Shown piece by piece: positions 34,701-42,289 of a stretch of DNA of 64,000 nt. This DNA is from Streptomyces flavochromogenes. Lineage in GTDB: Bacteria > Actinomycetota > Actinomycetes > Streptomycetales > Streptomycetaceae. The stretch covers positions 301,650 to 365,649 of the forward strand of contig NZ_JNZO01000014.1 in assembly GCF_000717595.1 (NCBI RefSeq), given 5' to 3'. Positions within the stretch are counted from its first letter, which is position 1. Each line of letters starts with the position of its first letter. The notes under the pieces were generated by a model. That model was not told the DNA's origin. It did no database searches and saw nothing but the letters and a program-made list of their open reading frames with translations. The translations under genes were made by a program, and so were the position numbers.

Positions 34701-36092
34701 CATCTGAGCTGGCCCGCGATGAAGAGGATCGACGAGATCGTCCTCGCGCCGGCGGGCGGGGTGTCCACCCGGCCCGAGCAGGTGATGATCAGCTCCCCGC
34801 ACGGCGCCGCGGTGGCCGACGTGGACGAGAACGGGCGGGTCCGCTTCCCGGCGATCGAGACGAACCGGCTCGACATCTCCCTCACCAGGGTCGCGCCGCT
34901 CACCGTTCACAACCCGGTGGCGAACGCGCAGTTGCAACTGCCCGTCGGGCTGAGCGAGGTGCACGTTCCCGCGCTGGCCGATCTGCGGGTGCCGCGGCCG
35001 AAGCCGTCCGCCCGCTTCTCACTGCCGTGCGGTGAGGGCCCGGACCTCGCCGTGGGCGGTGTCCTGCACAAGACGAAGGCCTCCGGGCTCGTCCGGGACC
35101 TCACCGAGCGACGCCCCGTCACCGTGACCCTCTGCGCGGGCGAGGAGAGGGACGGCACCCTGGAGCTTCCGTCCGGCGATCACGAGGTGGAGGCGGATGA
35201 CGCGGGCCCGCTGGCGATCACCGACGTCACACTGACCCGCGGCACCCCGCGGGCCATGGACGGAGCGGCGGGCCGTGAGGCCACCGTCACCAGGTGGTCC
35301 GACGACAGCCGGACCGTCTCGCTGTCGGCGGGTACGGGCGAGGCCGTCTACCTGCGGACCCACGAGAACGCCAACGACGGCTGGAAGGCCACCCTGGACG
35401 GCACGGCCCTCGAGCCGGTGCGCCTCGACGGCTGGCAGCAGGCCTGGGTGATCCCGGCCGGTGCCTCCGGCACGGTGACCATGGAGTTCGAGCCCTCCGG
35501 TTCGTACCGGACAGCCCTGGTCGGCGGTGCGCTCGCGCTCGTCGCCCTGGCCGCCCTGGCCTTCGTGGGTCGTCGGCGCGACGACGGTGGCACCGACGAC
35601 AAGCTGCCCGAACCGGCGGCCTCGGGGATGCTCCTCGGAACGCTGGTGCTGACCGCGGTCGTCGCGGTGGCGGCGGGGCCCCTTGCCCTGGTCGTGCCCG
35701 TGCTCGCCGTGGCGGCGCGGTTCCGGCCGGATGTGCTGGTGCGGACCGCGGCGGTGGCGATGGGCGGCGCCGGCGTCGTCGCGGCCCTGAGCGCCGGGGA
35801 TCCGGTCGCCGACGGGACCGGCGCGTTCAGCGGCCTGGCGCAGGTGCTCACGCTGGTGGCCCTGTCTGCCGCGCTGGTGACGGCCGTACGGCCGACGGCA
35901 GCCGCCGGGCACGGGGACGACGACGGGCACGGAGGCGACGACGGAGGGGCAGACGGCCACGGGCATGAGGACGACGGCGGGTCCGCCGCGCCGGAGGCCG
36001 GACCGGTGGTCACGGCCAGGCCGCGAAGCACCGGCCACGGGCACCGGCCGGAGCAGCCCCTCCGGCGGCCGGAGGGCGGTGGCCCCTCGTGA
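31776..36092 (+). CDS. AftD-like GT-C arabinofuranosyltransferase (DUF3367), 1438 aa
   Basis: Very large membrane glycosyltransferase. The N-terminal half has about a dozen membrane helices in GT-C arrangement with conserved loop motifs (WNGNVGLGGIANQYVGYAFP near 75; NGPLKPFRNIYKFQPGLALA near 365-385). Residues about 720-830 form a discoidin/F5-8C-like carbohydrate-binding domain (NAFDGNPDTAWAEG), with a second such region near 950 (LVDGDLTTAWIAG), and helices return after about 1240. This is the architecture of mycobacterial AftD, which adds alpha-1,3-linked arabinose from a polyprenyl-phosphate donor. The C-terminus is His/Asp/Gly-rich. It overlaps the next gene by 4 bp. Confidence 0.87.
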   Translation: MTTTVQAPTRVPQPGPTPTEASGEPRGRRLLFGFWALVLVAFLSVSPGKTTFETKLGVALDPWRFLGDLGSLWNGNVGLGGIANQYVGYAFPALPYYGLMDLLQVPVWLAQRLWLSVIVTAAFWGALRLAERLRVGTPSSRVLGAVAYALWPTFTIVIGSTSAAALPGALLPWVLLPLTSAAYSPRKAAARSALLIPFMGGVNAASTLAALLPVGLYLLSRPPGRRRRALLGWWIPGVALATVWWVVPLLLLGAYGENFMPYVEQADTTTATMSATELLRGAGNWVAYLNFGEAWLPAGWTVATSVVTVLGSAFAAALGLAGLARRDLPERRWLVLTVLAVALITLAGYGGSFGGPFHGAVQDWLNGPLKPFRNIYKFQPGLALALVLGLAHLAAVLPESRGSHALRGRRWVTATAAVLVLPGLVLPYVNGSILQPGAFTKLPTHWEKAAGWLKDNARDSRALVVPATAHGIYTWGSPIDQPFDVLAETPWAQRDFVPFGTPGARRMTDAVEQALLSGAEVPGLRAYLARAGMHEVVVRNDLDPDQIGYVPPQTVKRTLESSGYRKVTGFGPLVTGGRIAAGTPLQVQGLYPRLQAVEIYQPRDAGRPGRVGVSAVADTAVVSGGPEALLQLSADPSMTGRPAVLAGDTLPKGVVAPVKAVADGLRRADTRFGLVNNNTSYTYTADERNHSGSLQNPGESPKQILPSEGAGHQTTAVLRGARAVTASSSGNWLFHLPQYDPVNAFDGNPDTAWAEGSPGEPVGQWLRVDFSRPTDLPASLRLTPLPGDAMRAAPTQVRIETDRGSADSPLRTDGLPQTVRAPAGEASWMKITVLAAQQARPGLSGVGFSEVSIPDVQVTRLLELPADAENTDAEATVYSLHRGTDAGGLSPASAEVGLHRRFSTEEPGEYRVSARAVAVPGGALDELLDRAAPGSKNRLTAAVDSTGRNGTSFGARNLVDGDLTTAWIAGDRPVVHLSWPAMKRIDEIVLAPAGGVSTRPEQVMISSPHGAAVADVDENGRVRFPAIETNRLDISLTRVAPLTVHNPVANAQLQLPVGLSEVHVPALADLRVPRPKPSARFSLPCGEGPDLAVGGVLHKTKASGLVRDLTERRPVTVTLCAGEERDGTLELPSGDHEVEADDAGPLAITDVTLTRGTPRAMDGAAGREATVTRWSDDSRTVSLSAGTGEAVYLRTHENANDGWKATLDGTALEPVRLDGWQQAWVIPAGASGTVTMEFEPSGSYRTALVGGALALVALAALAFVGRRRDDGGTDDKLPEPAASGMLLGTLVLTAVVAVAAGPLALVVPVLAVAARFRPDVLVRTAAVAMGGAGVVAALSAGDPVADGTGAFSGLAQVLTLVALSAALVTAVRPTAAAGHGDDDGHGGDDGGADGHGHEDDGGSAAPEAGPVVTARPRSTGHGHRPEQPLRRPEGGGPS

Positions 36093-37612
36093 CCGATCCG
36101 TGCACCGCGGCCGGGCGGGGGACCGCCGCCGAGAAGGCGACCGCCGCCGGGAGAGGGGCCGCCCCTGAGAAGGCGACCGCCGCCGGGAGAGGGGCCGCCG
36201 CCCCTCCCGGCAGGGTCCGGATTCCCTTTCCGACCGTCGACGAGGTGTCGCGGCACTGCCTCAGCGACGACGAACCGGAGAGCGTGCACATCGAGGTCCA
36301 CCTGCCCGGCAGACTGGACCCGGTACGGCTGCGGGCCGCGTTCCAGCAGGCCCTCCTCACCCACCCCCGGGTGCTGGCACGCGAAGTGCCCGGACGTGGG
36401 CACCGGCGGTCCTTCGCGTGGGAGCTGACCGGTCGACCGGACGGCGATCCGGTGGGTTTCGCGGGGCCGGGACCCGACGCCTTGGCGCGGGCACGGGTCC
36501 GCGCCCTGACGGAATGCCCACCGCTCACCCTGGTGCCGCCGATGCGCCTGGAAGTCGTCCAAGTGGAACAGAGCGGGACCGTACTGCTGCTGACGTTGCA
36601 TCACACCGCTCTCGACGCCCCGTCGGGGCTGCGGGTGCTCGCCACGACCGCCGAACAGTACGGCGGCACGGCAGCCCTGTCGGTTCCCGGTCGGGTCCGG
36701 CCGCAGCGCTCGGGGCCGGCTCCCAGCGGGTCCGGTGCCACCGGCCGCACCGTACGGGCGCGGCCCGTACGGGTCGCGCCGGACTCCCGCCCCGGGCCGG
36801 TACGCGCGCGTGCCGTGGGCAACGGCATGGTCCAGGCGGACCTGCCCGTTCCGCGGCGCGCGCCACGAAACGGAGGCCTCCCGCCCTGGACCGTCAACGA
36901 CCAGCTCCTCGTCGCCACCTCACTGATGGTGGGGCGCTGGAACGTCTCTCGGGGCCGGCCGGCCGGTCCCGTACGGCTCACGATGCCCGTGGACGACCGT
37001 CCGCGCGGCACGGACATGCCGATGGGCAACGGAACCCGGCTCGTCGAGGTGGCCATGACCTCCGAGGACCCGCGCGACACGGAGCTGCTGCTCGGTGAGC
37101 GGCCGGACCCGGAGGCCGTCGCCCGGCTGCTGCGCACCACCGCACGGCGCACCCGCGCGCTGAAGTCGGCCGACGGCGCCCCCATGGGCGCGGGGGCGGG
37201 CCTGCTGACCGCACCGCTGCTGCCGGTCGGCGTCCGGGGCGTGCTCACCCGTGGCGCACGGCGGGCGGCGGCGCCCTGGACGTCGACGGCGCTGGTCACC
37301 AACATCGGACGCGTGCCGTACGCGCTGGACTTCGGCGACGCGGGACGGGCGACGGCCGTGTGGTTCTCCGCACCGGCGCGGATGCCGCGGGGACTCAGCG
37401 TGGCGGCCGCCTCCACCGACGGGCGACTGCATGTGACGTTGCGCTGGTCGCGGGCGCTGCTCGGTGACGCGGCGGGCGCGGAACTGGCGGGCCTGTTCGC
37501 GGAGTCGCTGTCGGCGACCTCCCTCCCCCGGACCGGGGACGACACCCCGCGTCCGGACACGACACCGGTGGGAACCCGCTCCACCCCGGACAACCACAAG
37601 AGGCCGTCATGA
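36089..37612 (+). CDS. Condensation-domain-like acyltransferase
   Basis: 507 aa, GTG start overlapping the AftD-like stop (GTGA). After a repetitive Ala/Gly N-terminus, the chain shows a chloramphenicol-acetyltransferase/condensation fold: HIEVHLPGRLDPVRLRAAFQ near 60-80 and the catalytic HHTALDAPSG near 172, a variant of HHxxxDG in which Gly is shifted by one or replaced, then NDQLLVATSLMVGRWN near 270. Such standalone domains acylate polyketides, lipids or sugars (PapA-like). In this operon it could add a fatty acyl group to the glycan. The donor is unknown. Confidence 0.75.
   Translation: MTDPCTAAGRGTAAEKATAAGRGAAPEKATAAGRGAAAPPGRVRIPFPTVDEVSRHCLSDDEPESVHIEVHLPGRLDPVRLRAAFQQALLTHPRVLAREVPGRGHRRSFAWELTGRPDGDPVGFAGPGPDALARARVRALTECPPLTLVPPMRLEVVQVEQSGTVLLLTLHHTALDAPSGLRVLATTAEQYGGTAALSVPGRVRPQRSGPAPSGSGATGRTVRARPVRVAPDSRPGPVRARAVGNGMVQADLPVPRRAPRNGGLPPWTVNDQLLVATSLMVGRWNVSRGRPAGPVRLTMPVDDRPRGTDMPMGNGTRLVEVAMTSEDPRDTELLLGERPDPEAVARLLRTTARRTRALKSADGAPMGAGAGLLTAPLLPVGVRGVLTRGARRAAAPWTSTALVTNIGRVPYALDFGDAGRATAVWFSAPARMPRGLSVAAASTDGRLHVTLRWSRALLGDAAGAELAGLFAESLSATSLPRTGDDTPRPDTTPVGTRSTPDNHKRPS
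36131..36202. repeat. 36-bp direct repeat in the acyltransferase N-terminus
   Basis: Two adjacent 36-bp units starting at 36131 and 36167 (GAGAAGGCGACCGCC...), encoding two copies of an EKATAAGRGAAP-like segment, with a partial third copy upstream. In frame, so a length change would only alter a disordered N-terminus. Confidence 0.8.
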
Positions 37613-38502
37613 CCACCTCAGCCAACGTCGCGGCAGCCACCGACTCGGCGGTGGCCGAGCCGGAAGCAGCCGACTCGGAAGCCGCGTCTCAAGTAGCCGG
37701 GCCGGAAGCCGCGTCGGACGTAGCCGAGTCGGAGGAAGCCGGTAAGTCGTCCGCCACGGAGGCGACTTCGCCGGCCCCGCGCGCCCCCGGGCTCCGCGAC
37801 TTCTACGAGAACCCCACCGTTCCCGTCGCCTCCGGGGAGGCCCGGACCCTGCGACAGGCCCGGATGCTGGCCGACGCGCTCGGCTCCGTGGGACCCGGCC
37901 GCCCGGCCGCGACCGTGCTCGACGTGGGCTGCGGGGACGGTTCGGCGGGCGCGATCGCGGCCCGCGTACTCGGCGGGCACCGCGTCGTGGGGATCGACTG
38001 GTCGCAGGACGCCCTGCGCCGGGCGGCCCCGCGCCTGAGCCAGGTGGTCCGCGGCGAACTGACCGGCTGCGGGCTGCCGTTCGCCTCCGGAAGTGCCGAC
38101 GCCGTCCTGTTCAGCGAGGTCGTCGAGCACCTTGTCGACCCCGACAGCGCCCTCGACGAACTGCGCAGGGTCCTGCGCCCCGGCGGGCATCTCATGCTCT
38201 CCACACCGAACCTCGGCGCCTGGTACAACCGCGCTCTGCTGCTCGCCGGAGTCCAGCCGGTGTTCTCCGAGGTGAGTCTGCGGGGCATCCACGGCAGACC
38301 GGGCAGCGAGGTCGTGGGCCATCTGCGGCTGTACACGGCACGCGCGTTGCGCGCGTTCGTGGCCGCTTCCGGGTTCGAGGTGGTGAAGCTCGCCGGCGCG
38401 CCGTTCCACGGAGTCCCGCGCCCGCTCCGGCCGCTGGACCGGCTGGCCTGCGGGGCGCCGTCGCTCGCGTCCATCCTCCTCGTGCATGCGAGAAAGGTGT
38501 AG
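37609..38502 (+). CDS. Class I SAM-dependent methyltransferase with acidic N-terminal extension
   Basis: 297 aa, ATG overlapping the previous stop (ATGA). The first 60 residues are a low-complexity Ala/Glu/Ser tract (EPEAADSEAAS, GPEAASDVAESEEAG). The methyltransferase domain then shows motif I TVLDVGCGDGSAG near 103, VVGIDWSQDALRR, FSEVVEHLVDPDSALDEL near 165 and RVLRPGGHLMLSTPN. Closest in style to the UbiG/Coq5-type small-molecule methyltransferases. Second methyltransferase of the glycan operon; probably acts on a sugar or lipid intermediate. Confidence 0.85.
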   Translation: MTTSANVAAATDSAVAEPEAADSEAASQVAGPEAASDVAESEEAGKSSATEATSPAPRAPGLRDFYENPTVPVASGEARTLRQARMLADALGSVGPGRPAATVLDVGCGDGSAGAIAARVLGGHRVVGIDWSQDALRRAAPRLSQVVRGELTGCGLPFASGSADAVLFSEVVEHLVDPDSALDELRRVLRPGGHLMLSTPNLGAWYNRALLLAGVQPVFSEVSLRGIHGRPGSEVVGHLRLYTARALRAFVAASGFEVVKLAGAPFHGVPRPLRPLDRLACGAPSLASILLVHARKV

Positions 38503-38505
38503 ACC

Positions 38506-39411
38506 GTGGTGTGGGGTGTGGCCGCCGCGCTGGTGGCGAACGTCCTGTACAGCACCGGCTTCGTCCTGGAGAAGCGGGCGCTGGCCGGCATGCCGCCGTT
38601 GAGCGCCGCACGGCCGGGCCGGGCCCTCCTGCTGCTGGCCGGCCGGCCCTTGTGGATCTGCGGGGCCGTGGCGCTCGCCCTGGGCTTCGCCGCGCAGCTG
38701 GCCGTCTACCGCACCCTGCCGATCGCCGCCGCCCAGGGCCTGTTCCTGTCCGGTCTCGTCCTCCTGCTCGTGCTCTCGTCGCTGGTGCTCGGCGAGCGGC
38801 CCTCCGGCCGCGAGCGGCGTGCGGTCGCCGTCATCGGTCTGGCGCTCGTGATGGTGGTGGCCTCGCTGTACGAGACCAGCGAGGAGATCAGTCGTACCGC
38901 TCCCACCGGAATCCTGCTGGCCCTGTGCCTGCCGACCCTCGCGGCCGGCCTCGTGCTCTACACGGCCGCGGAGCGGCGCGCCCGCCGGCGGCATCGGCAG
39001 CCGACCACCGGAGTGGCCTACGCGGTCGCCGTCGGCCTGATCTACGGCGTCAGCTCGCTCGCGATCAAGGGCGTCTCCGGGCATCTGGACACCGAGGACC
39101 TCATGGGCTCCGTGCCCGCCGTGCTGGCCTCCCCGTACCCGTACCTCCTGCTGTCGACAGGCGTCAGCGGACTGGTGCTGTCGCAGACCGCCCTGCAGCG
39201 CTGCCGGGCGTCGCTGATCGTCCCGGTGTGCTCGACGGTGAGCTGCGTGTTCTCCATCGTGAGCGGCACGATCGCGTTCGACGAGCCGCTGCCCGAAGAC
39301 CCGTTGCGGCTGTTACTGCGTCTCGGCGGCACCGTACTGGCACTGACGGTCCTGCTCACCCTGCCGAGACACGAGACGCACACCCCCACTCCCGAAGGAA
39401 CCCGGTCATGA
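38506..39411 (+). CDS. DMT/EamA-like multispan membrane protein
   Basis: About 301 aa with nine or ten hydrophobic helices and internal similarity of the two halves typical of drug/metabolite transporters: GVAAALVANVLYSTGFVLEK at the start, GLFLSGLVLLLVLSSLVLGE near 85, VAYAVAVGLIYGVSSLAIKG near 170 and CSTVSCVFSIVSGTIAFDEP near 245. GTG start 3 bp after the methyltransferase stop, AAAGG upstream. In the operon it may flip a lipid-linked sugar or export a precursor, as EamA-like proteins do for undecaprenyl-phosphate sugars. Substrate unknown. Confidence 0.8.
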   Translation: MVWGVAAALVANVLYSTGFVLEKRALAGMPPLSAARPGRALLLLAGRPLWICGAVALALGFAAQLAVYRTLPIAAAQGLFLSGLVLLLVLSSLVLGERPSGRERRAVAVIGLALVMVVASLYETSEEISRTAPTGILLALCLPTLAAGLVLYTAAERRARRRHRQPTTGVAYAVAVGLIYGVSSLAIKGVSGHLDTEDLMGSVPAVLASPYPYLLLSTGVSGLVLSQTALQRCRASLIVPVCSTVSCVFSIVSGTIAFDEPLPEDPLRLLLRLGGTVLALTVLLTLPRHETHTPTPEGTRS

Positions 39412-39614
39412 AGCCCGACAGCCCCCTGCTGAAGATCCTCGCCTGCCCGCTCGACAAAGGGCCGCTGATCCTGGACGAGATCGGGGGCGCGCTCTACAAC
39501 CCGCGCCTGCGCCGGAGCTACCCGATCGTCGACGGCATCCCGCAGCTGCTGCCCTCCTCCGGCGTGACCACCGCCGCCGAGGAACCCGCCGCCGGGAGCG
39601 ACCACGGGGTGTGA
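39408..39614 (+). CDS. Trm112-family small protein
   Basis: 68 aa, ATG overlapping the previous stop by 4 bp. The sequence LLKILACPLDKGPLILD and RRSYPIVDGIPQLLPSS is the Trm112/YcaR signature. Only one Cys of the zinc-knuckle positions remains, as in many bacterial members. Trm112-like proteins act as partners that stabilise methyltransferases; two methyltransferases lie in the same operon, which makes that role plausible here. Confidence 0.85.
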   Translation: MKPDSPLLKILACPLDKGPLILDEIGGALYNPRLRRSYPIVDGIPQLLPSSGVTTAAEEPAAGSDHGV

Positions 39615-39655
39615 GGTTCCCGGGGCGCGATGCGCGCACCGGTCGCGGCGGCCCT

Positions 39656-39941
39656 TCACGCCGCGGCCTCGATGCCGAGTTCGGCCGGCAGACCGCGGAT
39701 GCGGCGTTCGATCTCGTCGCGGATCGGCCGGACCGCGGCGACGCCCTGTCCGGCGGGGTCCTCCAGCTTCCGGTCCAGGTACCGCTTGCCGGGGAAGTAG
39801 GGGCAGGCGTCGCCGCAGCCCATGGTGATCACGACGTCCGAGGCCTGCACCGCCTCGGTGGTGAGGACCTTCGGCGTCTCGGCCGAGATGTCGATGCCCG
39901 ACTCCTTCGAACAGCACGGACGGGGCGGCGGAGGTGCTCAT
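39656..39941 (-). pseudogene. arsC: Arsenate reductase ArsC with catalytic segment deleted
   Basis: The minus strand starts MSTSAAPSVLF as in low-molecular-weight phosphatase-type ArsC, then jumps out of frame directly to ESGIDISAETPKVLTTEA and continues through QASDVVITMGCGDACPYF to a normal C-terminus. About 45-50 residues, including the CX5R catalytic loop, are missing at about 39910-39915. The start overlaps the stop of the aquaporin-like gene (ATGA), an ars operon arrangement known in Streptomyces. It cannot be active. Confidence 0.85.
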
Positions 39942-40431
39942 CGGGACAGGACGCATTCTTCGGCGGAACGGGCGGCGGGCTGCTGCCCGCCGAAGGGGTC
40001 GGCGGCCTCGTCCTCGCCCGCGGCGGCCGGGCGGCCGAAGCAGACGGCGACCAGGCCGAGACCGGCAAGGGCGCCGATCAGCTGGGCCGCGAGGAAGGGC
40101 GGCACGGAGGTGGGGGCGATACCGGCGAAGGTGTCGGTGAACGCCCGGCCGATCGTGACGGCCGGGTCGGCGAAGGACGTGGAGGAGGTGAACCAGTACG
40201 CCGCGCCGATGCAGGAGGCGACCAGCAGCGGCGCCAGGTGCGCGCGGCCGGCGCGGGCCAGGCCGAAGACGAGCCAGACCAGCCCGGCGGTGGCCACGAC
40301 CTCCGACGCGTGCTGCGGAACCACCGCCTGCTGCACCTCTGAGGAGCGGGCCGCGGACCCGGCGAAGGCCCCGGCCGAGGCCAGGGCCGCAGCAGGATGC
40401 GCCTGCGGAAGCTGACCTGGGCGCTCCTCAT
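39938..40431 (-). pseudogene. Aquaporin/MIP family protein with internal deletion
   Basis: Starts MRSAQVSFRRRIL like arsenic-operon MIP channels, then loses frame and most of the first half; the other frame resumes at HASEVVATAGLVWLVFG and runs to the end. The second pore motif is present as FADPAVTIGRAF (NPA degenerated to DPA); the first NPA is gone. It would have moved arsenite out of the cell together with ArsC. Deletion and frameshift make it non-functional. Confidence 0.82.
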
Positions 40432-40584
40432 CTCCACCCCGCCGGCCGCAGGACCTCGGGAGCGTCTGCCGGAGCTGTCCCGGGTGGTGGTCAATGGGGG
40501 GCAGGAGCCGGTCATTTCCGCGGCAGGGTTCCCGCTCGCTCCGCCCGTCGGTGCCCGGCCGACATCGCGTCGCGCGGCGGGCGC

Positions 40585-41148
40585 TCAGCGCCTCGTCTCG
40601 TACCTGGTCAGGATCACTCCGCAGGGAAGCGTCCTCGTCTCCACCAGGTTCAGGTTCACCCAGCTGTCCAGCGCGGTGAAGAACGGCGTGCCGCCGCCCA
40701 CCAGGACCGGCGCGGTGGCCAGCACGTACTCGTCGATCAGCCCGGCCCGCATGGCCGCCCCGGCGAGCGTCGCGCCGCCGATGTCCATCGGGCCGCCGTC
40801 ATCGGCCTTGAGCCGGGTGATCTCGGCGACCGCGTCGCCGGTGACCAGGCGGGAGTTCCAGTCGACCTTGTCGATCGTCGAGGAGAACACCACCTTCGAC
40901 ATGTCCCGCCAGCGGCGCGCGAACTCGACCTCCGCCGGGGTGGCGTCGGGCTGCTGGTCGCCGGTGGGCCAGTAGGAGCTCATCGTCTGCCACAGCTTGC
41001 GCCCGTACAGCGTCAGCTCGGTCGCCTGCAACTGGTCCGACCAGAACTGGAACATCTCGTCGCTCGGCACGCTCCAGCCGATGTCGTCGCCGGGCGCGGC
41101 GATGTAGCCGTCCAGGCTCAGGTTCATGCCGTAGATCAGTTTCCGCAT
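40585..41148 (-). CDS. Dihydrofolate reductase family protein (RibD C-terminal-like)
   Basis: 187 aa. N-terminal strand MRKLIYGMNLSLDGYIAAPG is the DHFR/RibD_C family signature; TLYGRKLWQTMSSYWP near 48 and the nucleotide-binding GGATLAGAAMRAGLIDEY near 125 also fit. Complete and well-preserved among neighbouring pseudogenes. An NADPH-dependent reductase of unknown substrate; these proteins are rarely true DHFRs. Confidence 0.85.
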   Translation of the reverse strand: MRKLIYGMNLSLDGYIAAPGDDIGWSVPSDEMFQFWSDQLQATELTLYGRKLWQTMSSYWPTGDQQPDATPAEVEFARRWRDMSKVVFSSTIDKVDWNSRLVTGDAVAEITRLKADDGGPMDIGGATLAGAAMRAGLIDEYVLATAPVLVGGGTPFFTALDSWVNLNLVETRTLPCGVILTRYETRR

Positions 41149-41280
41149 GGTGCCAGCCTTCCGTGAGTCGGTCTCGCGGGTACAGACCGGCGCGCCGCGG
41201 GAAACGCATCGGTGCGCGATCTCATGCTCGTACGGGGCCGGCTCGCGTCCGGTCGATCCCGGAGGCGCGCGATGGCCACG

Positions 41281-42034
41281 TCAGAGGACGAGGGCGATCT
41301 TGCCGCCCGGGTGCCCGGTGGCCACCAGGGCCATCGCGTCGGGGCCTGCTCGAAGGGGAACGTCCGGCTGACCGGCACCTCCAGGCCGCACGCGGCGGCC
41401 AGCTCGACCAGACGCCGGCGCGCGGCAGAGCGGTAGGCGGCGCTGTCGGGCATGTTGCCCGCGATGAACGCCAGCGGCCGGGTGACCGCGCGTGGGAAAG
41501 CGGCGATCGTCAGGAAGCGGTCCGTCCGCCGAGCAGTTCGACGGAGGTGTCGACGGCCTCGTCCGTGCCGGCGCAGTCCACCGCGGCGGTGATCCCCTCG
41601 GGGGCCAGCGCGCGCACCCGGTCGGCCGGGCCGTCGCCGTAGGCGACGTGCTCGGCGCCGAAGCGGGCCAGGAGTGCGGCGTTCTCCTCGGACGCCGTGC
41701 CGATCACGGTGGCACCCGGCCTGCTGGAGGAGACTGACCCCGACCGCACCGGAGGCGCCGTGGACGAGGACGACGCCCCCCGGGTCCCGCGCCGATGACG
41801 TGCAGGGCCTCTGCGGCTGTCGTGCCCGCCGCCGACGGATCGGCGGCGGCCGGGAAGTCGAGATCCTCCGGCTTGTGGACGAGCGCTTCGCCGGGCACGG
41901 TCAGCTCCTCGGCGCACGCACCCTGCAGCGGGCGGTAGACGATCACCTCGTCCCCGACGACCACAGGTCCCGACTCCGCCCGCGCCCCCTCACCGACAGC
42001 GGTGACGACGCCCGCGGCCTCCTGCCCGACCGAC
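41281..42034 (-). pseudogene. Zinc-type alcohol dehydrogenase/quinone oxidoreductase, frameshifted and truncated
   Basis: Minus-strand fragments in three frames reassemble into an MDR-family reductase: SVGQEAAGVVTAVGEGARAE, then VVGDEVIVYRPLQGACAEEL, a broken nucleotide-binding region, GATVIGTASEENAALLARFG, GITAAVDCAGTDEAVDTS, and a C-terminus FPFEQAP that continues after a one-base loss as DAMALVATGHPGGKIALVL. At least three frameshifts; the N-terminus is missing and replaced by a repeated sequence at 42035. Confidence 0.8.
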
Positions 42035-42092
42035 GACACCGAATCGTCCCCGCACCTGCCCGGAAGGGGTGCACATGACCGCCGCAACAACC
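42035..42092. repeat. 58-bp repeat, copy 1
   Basis: Starts GACACCGAATCGTCC and contains GGTGCACATG. About 50 positions match the copy at 51797-51853. It abuts the truncated end of the alcohol dehydrogenase pseudogene. Possibly a trace of a mobile element or a deletion junction. Confidence 0.7.
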
Positions 42093-42105
42093 TCCACGAC
42101 CCCGC

Positions 42106-42165
42106 CCTGTCCCCTCTAGCGGATCGTCACCGCCAGTCTCATCGGCACCATCATCGGGCGGTACG
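42106..42165 (+). pseudogene. N-terminal scrap of an MFS (metabolite:H+ symporter) gene
   Basis: The plus strand encodes RIVTASLIGTIIGRYDN, recognisably the start of TM1 of MHS-type MFS transporters (VVTASLIGTTIEWYDFF in typical members). Nothing further of the gene remains before the flavoprotein gene. Confidence 0.5.
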
Positions 42166-42289
42166 ACAACTCATCCCGGCGCGCAGCCCCACCGACGAGC
42201 TCATGCACGGAGGCGGTGAGACGTCGAGCCGTCGATGACCGGGCCCGCACCGAACGGACACGGACAGAGTCGTCCGGCGGGGAAGACGC

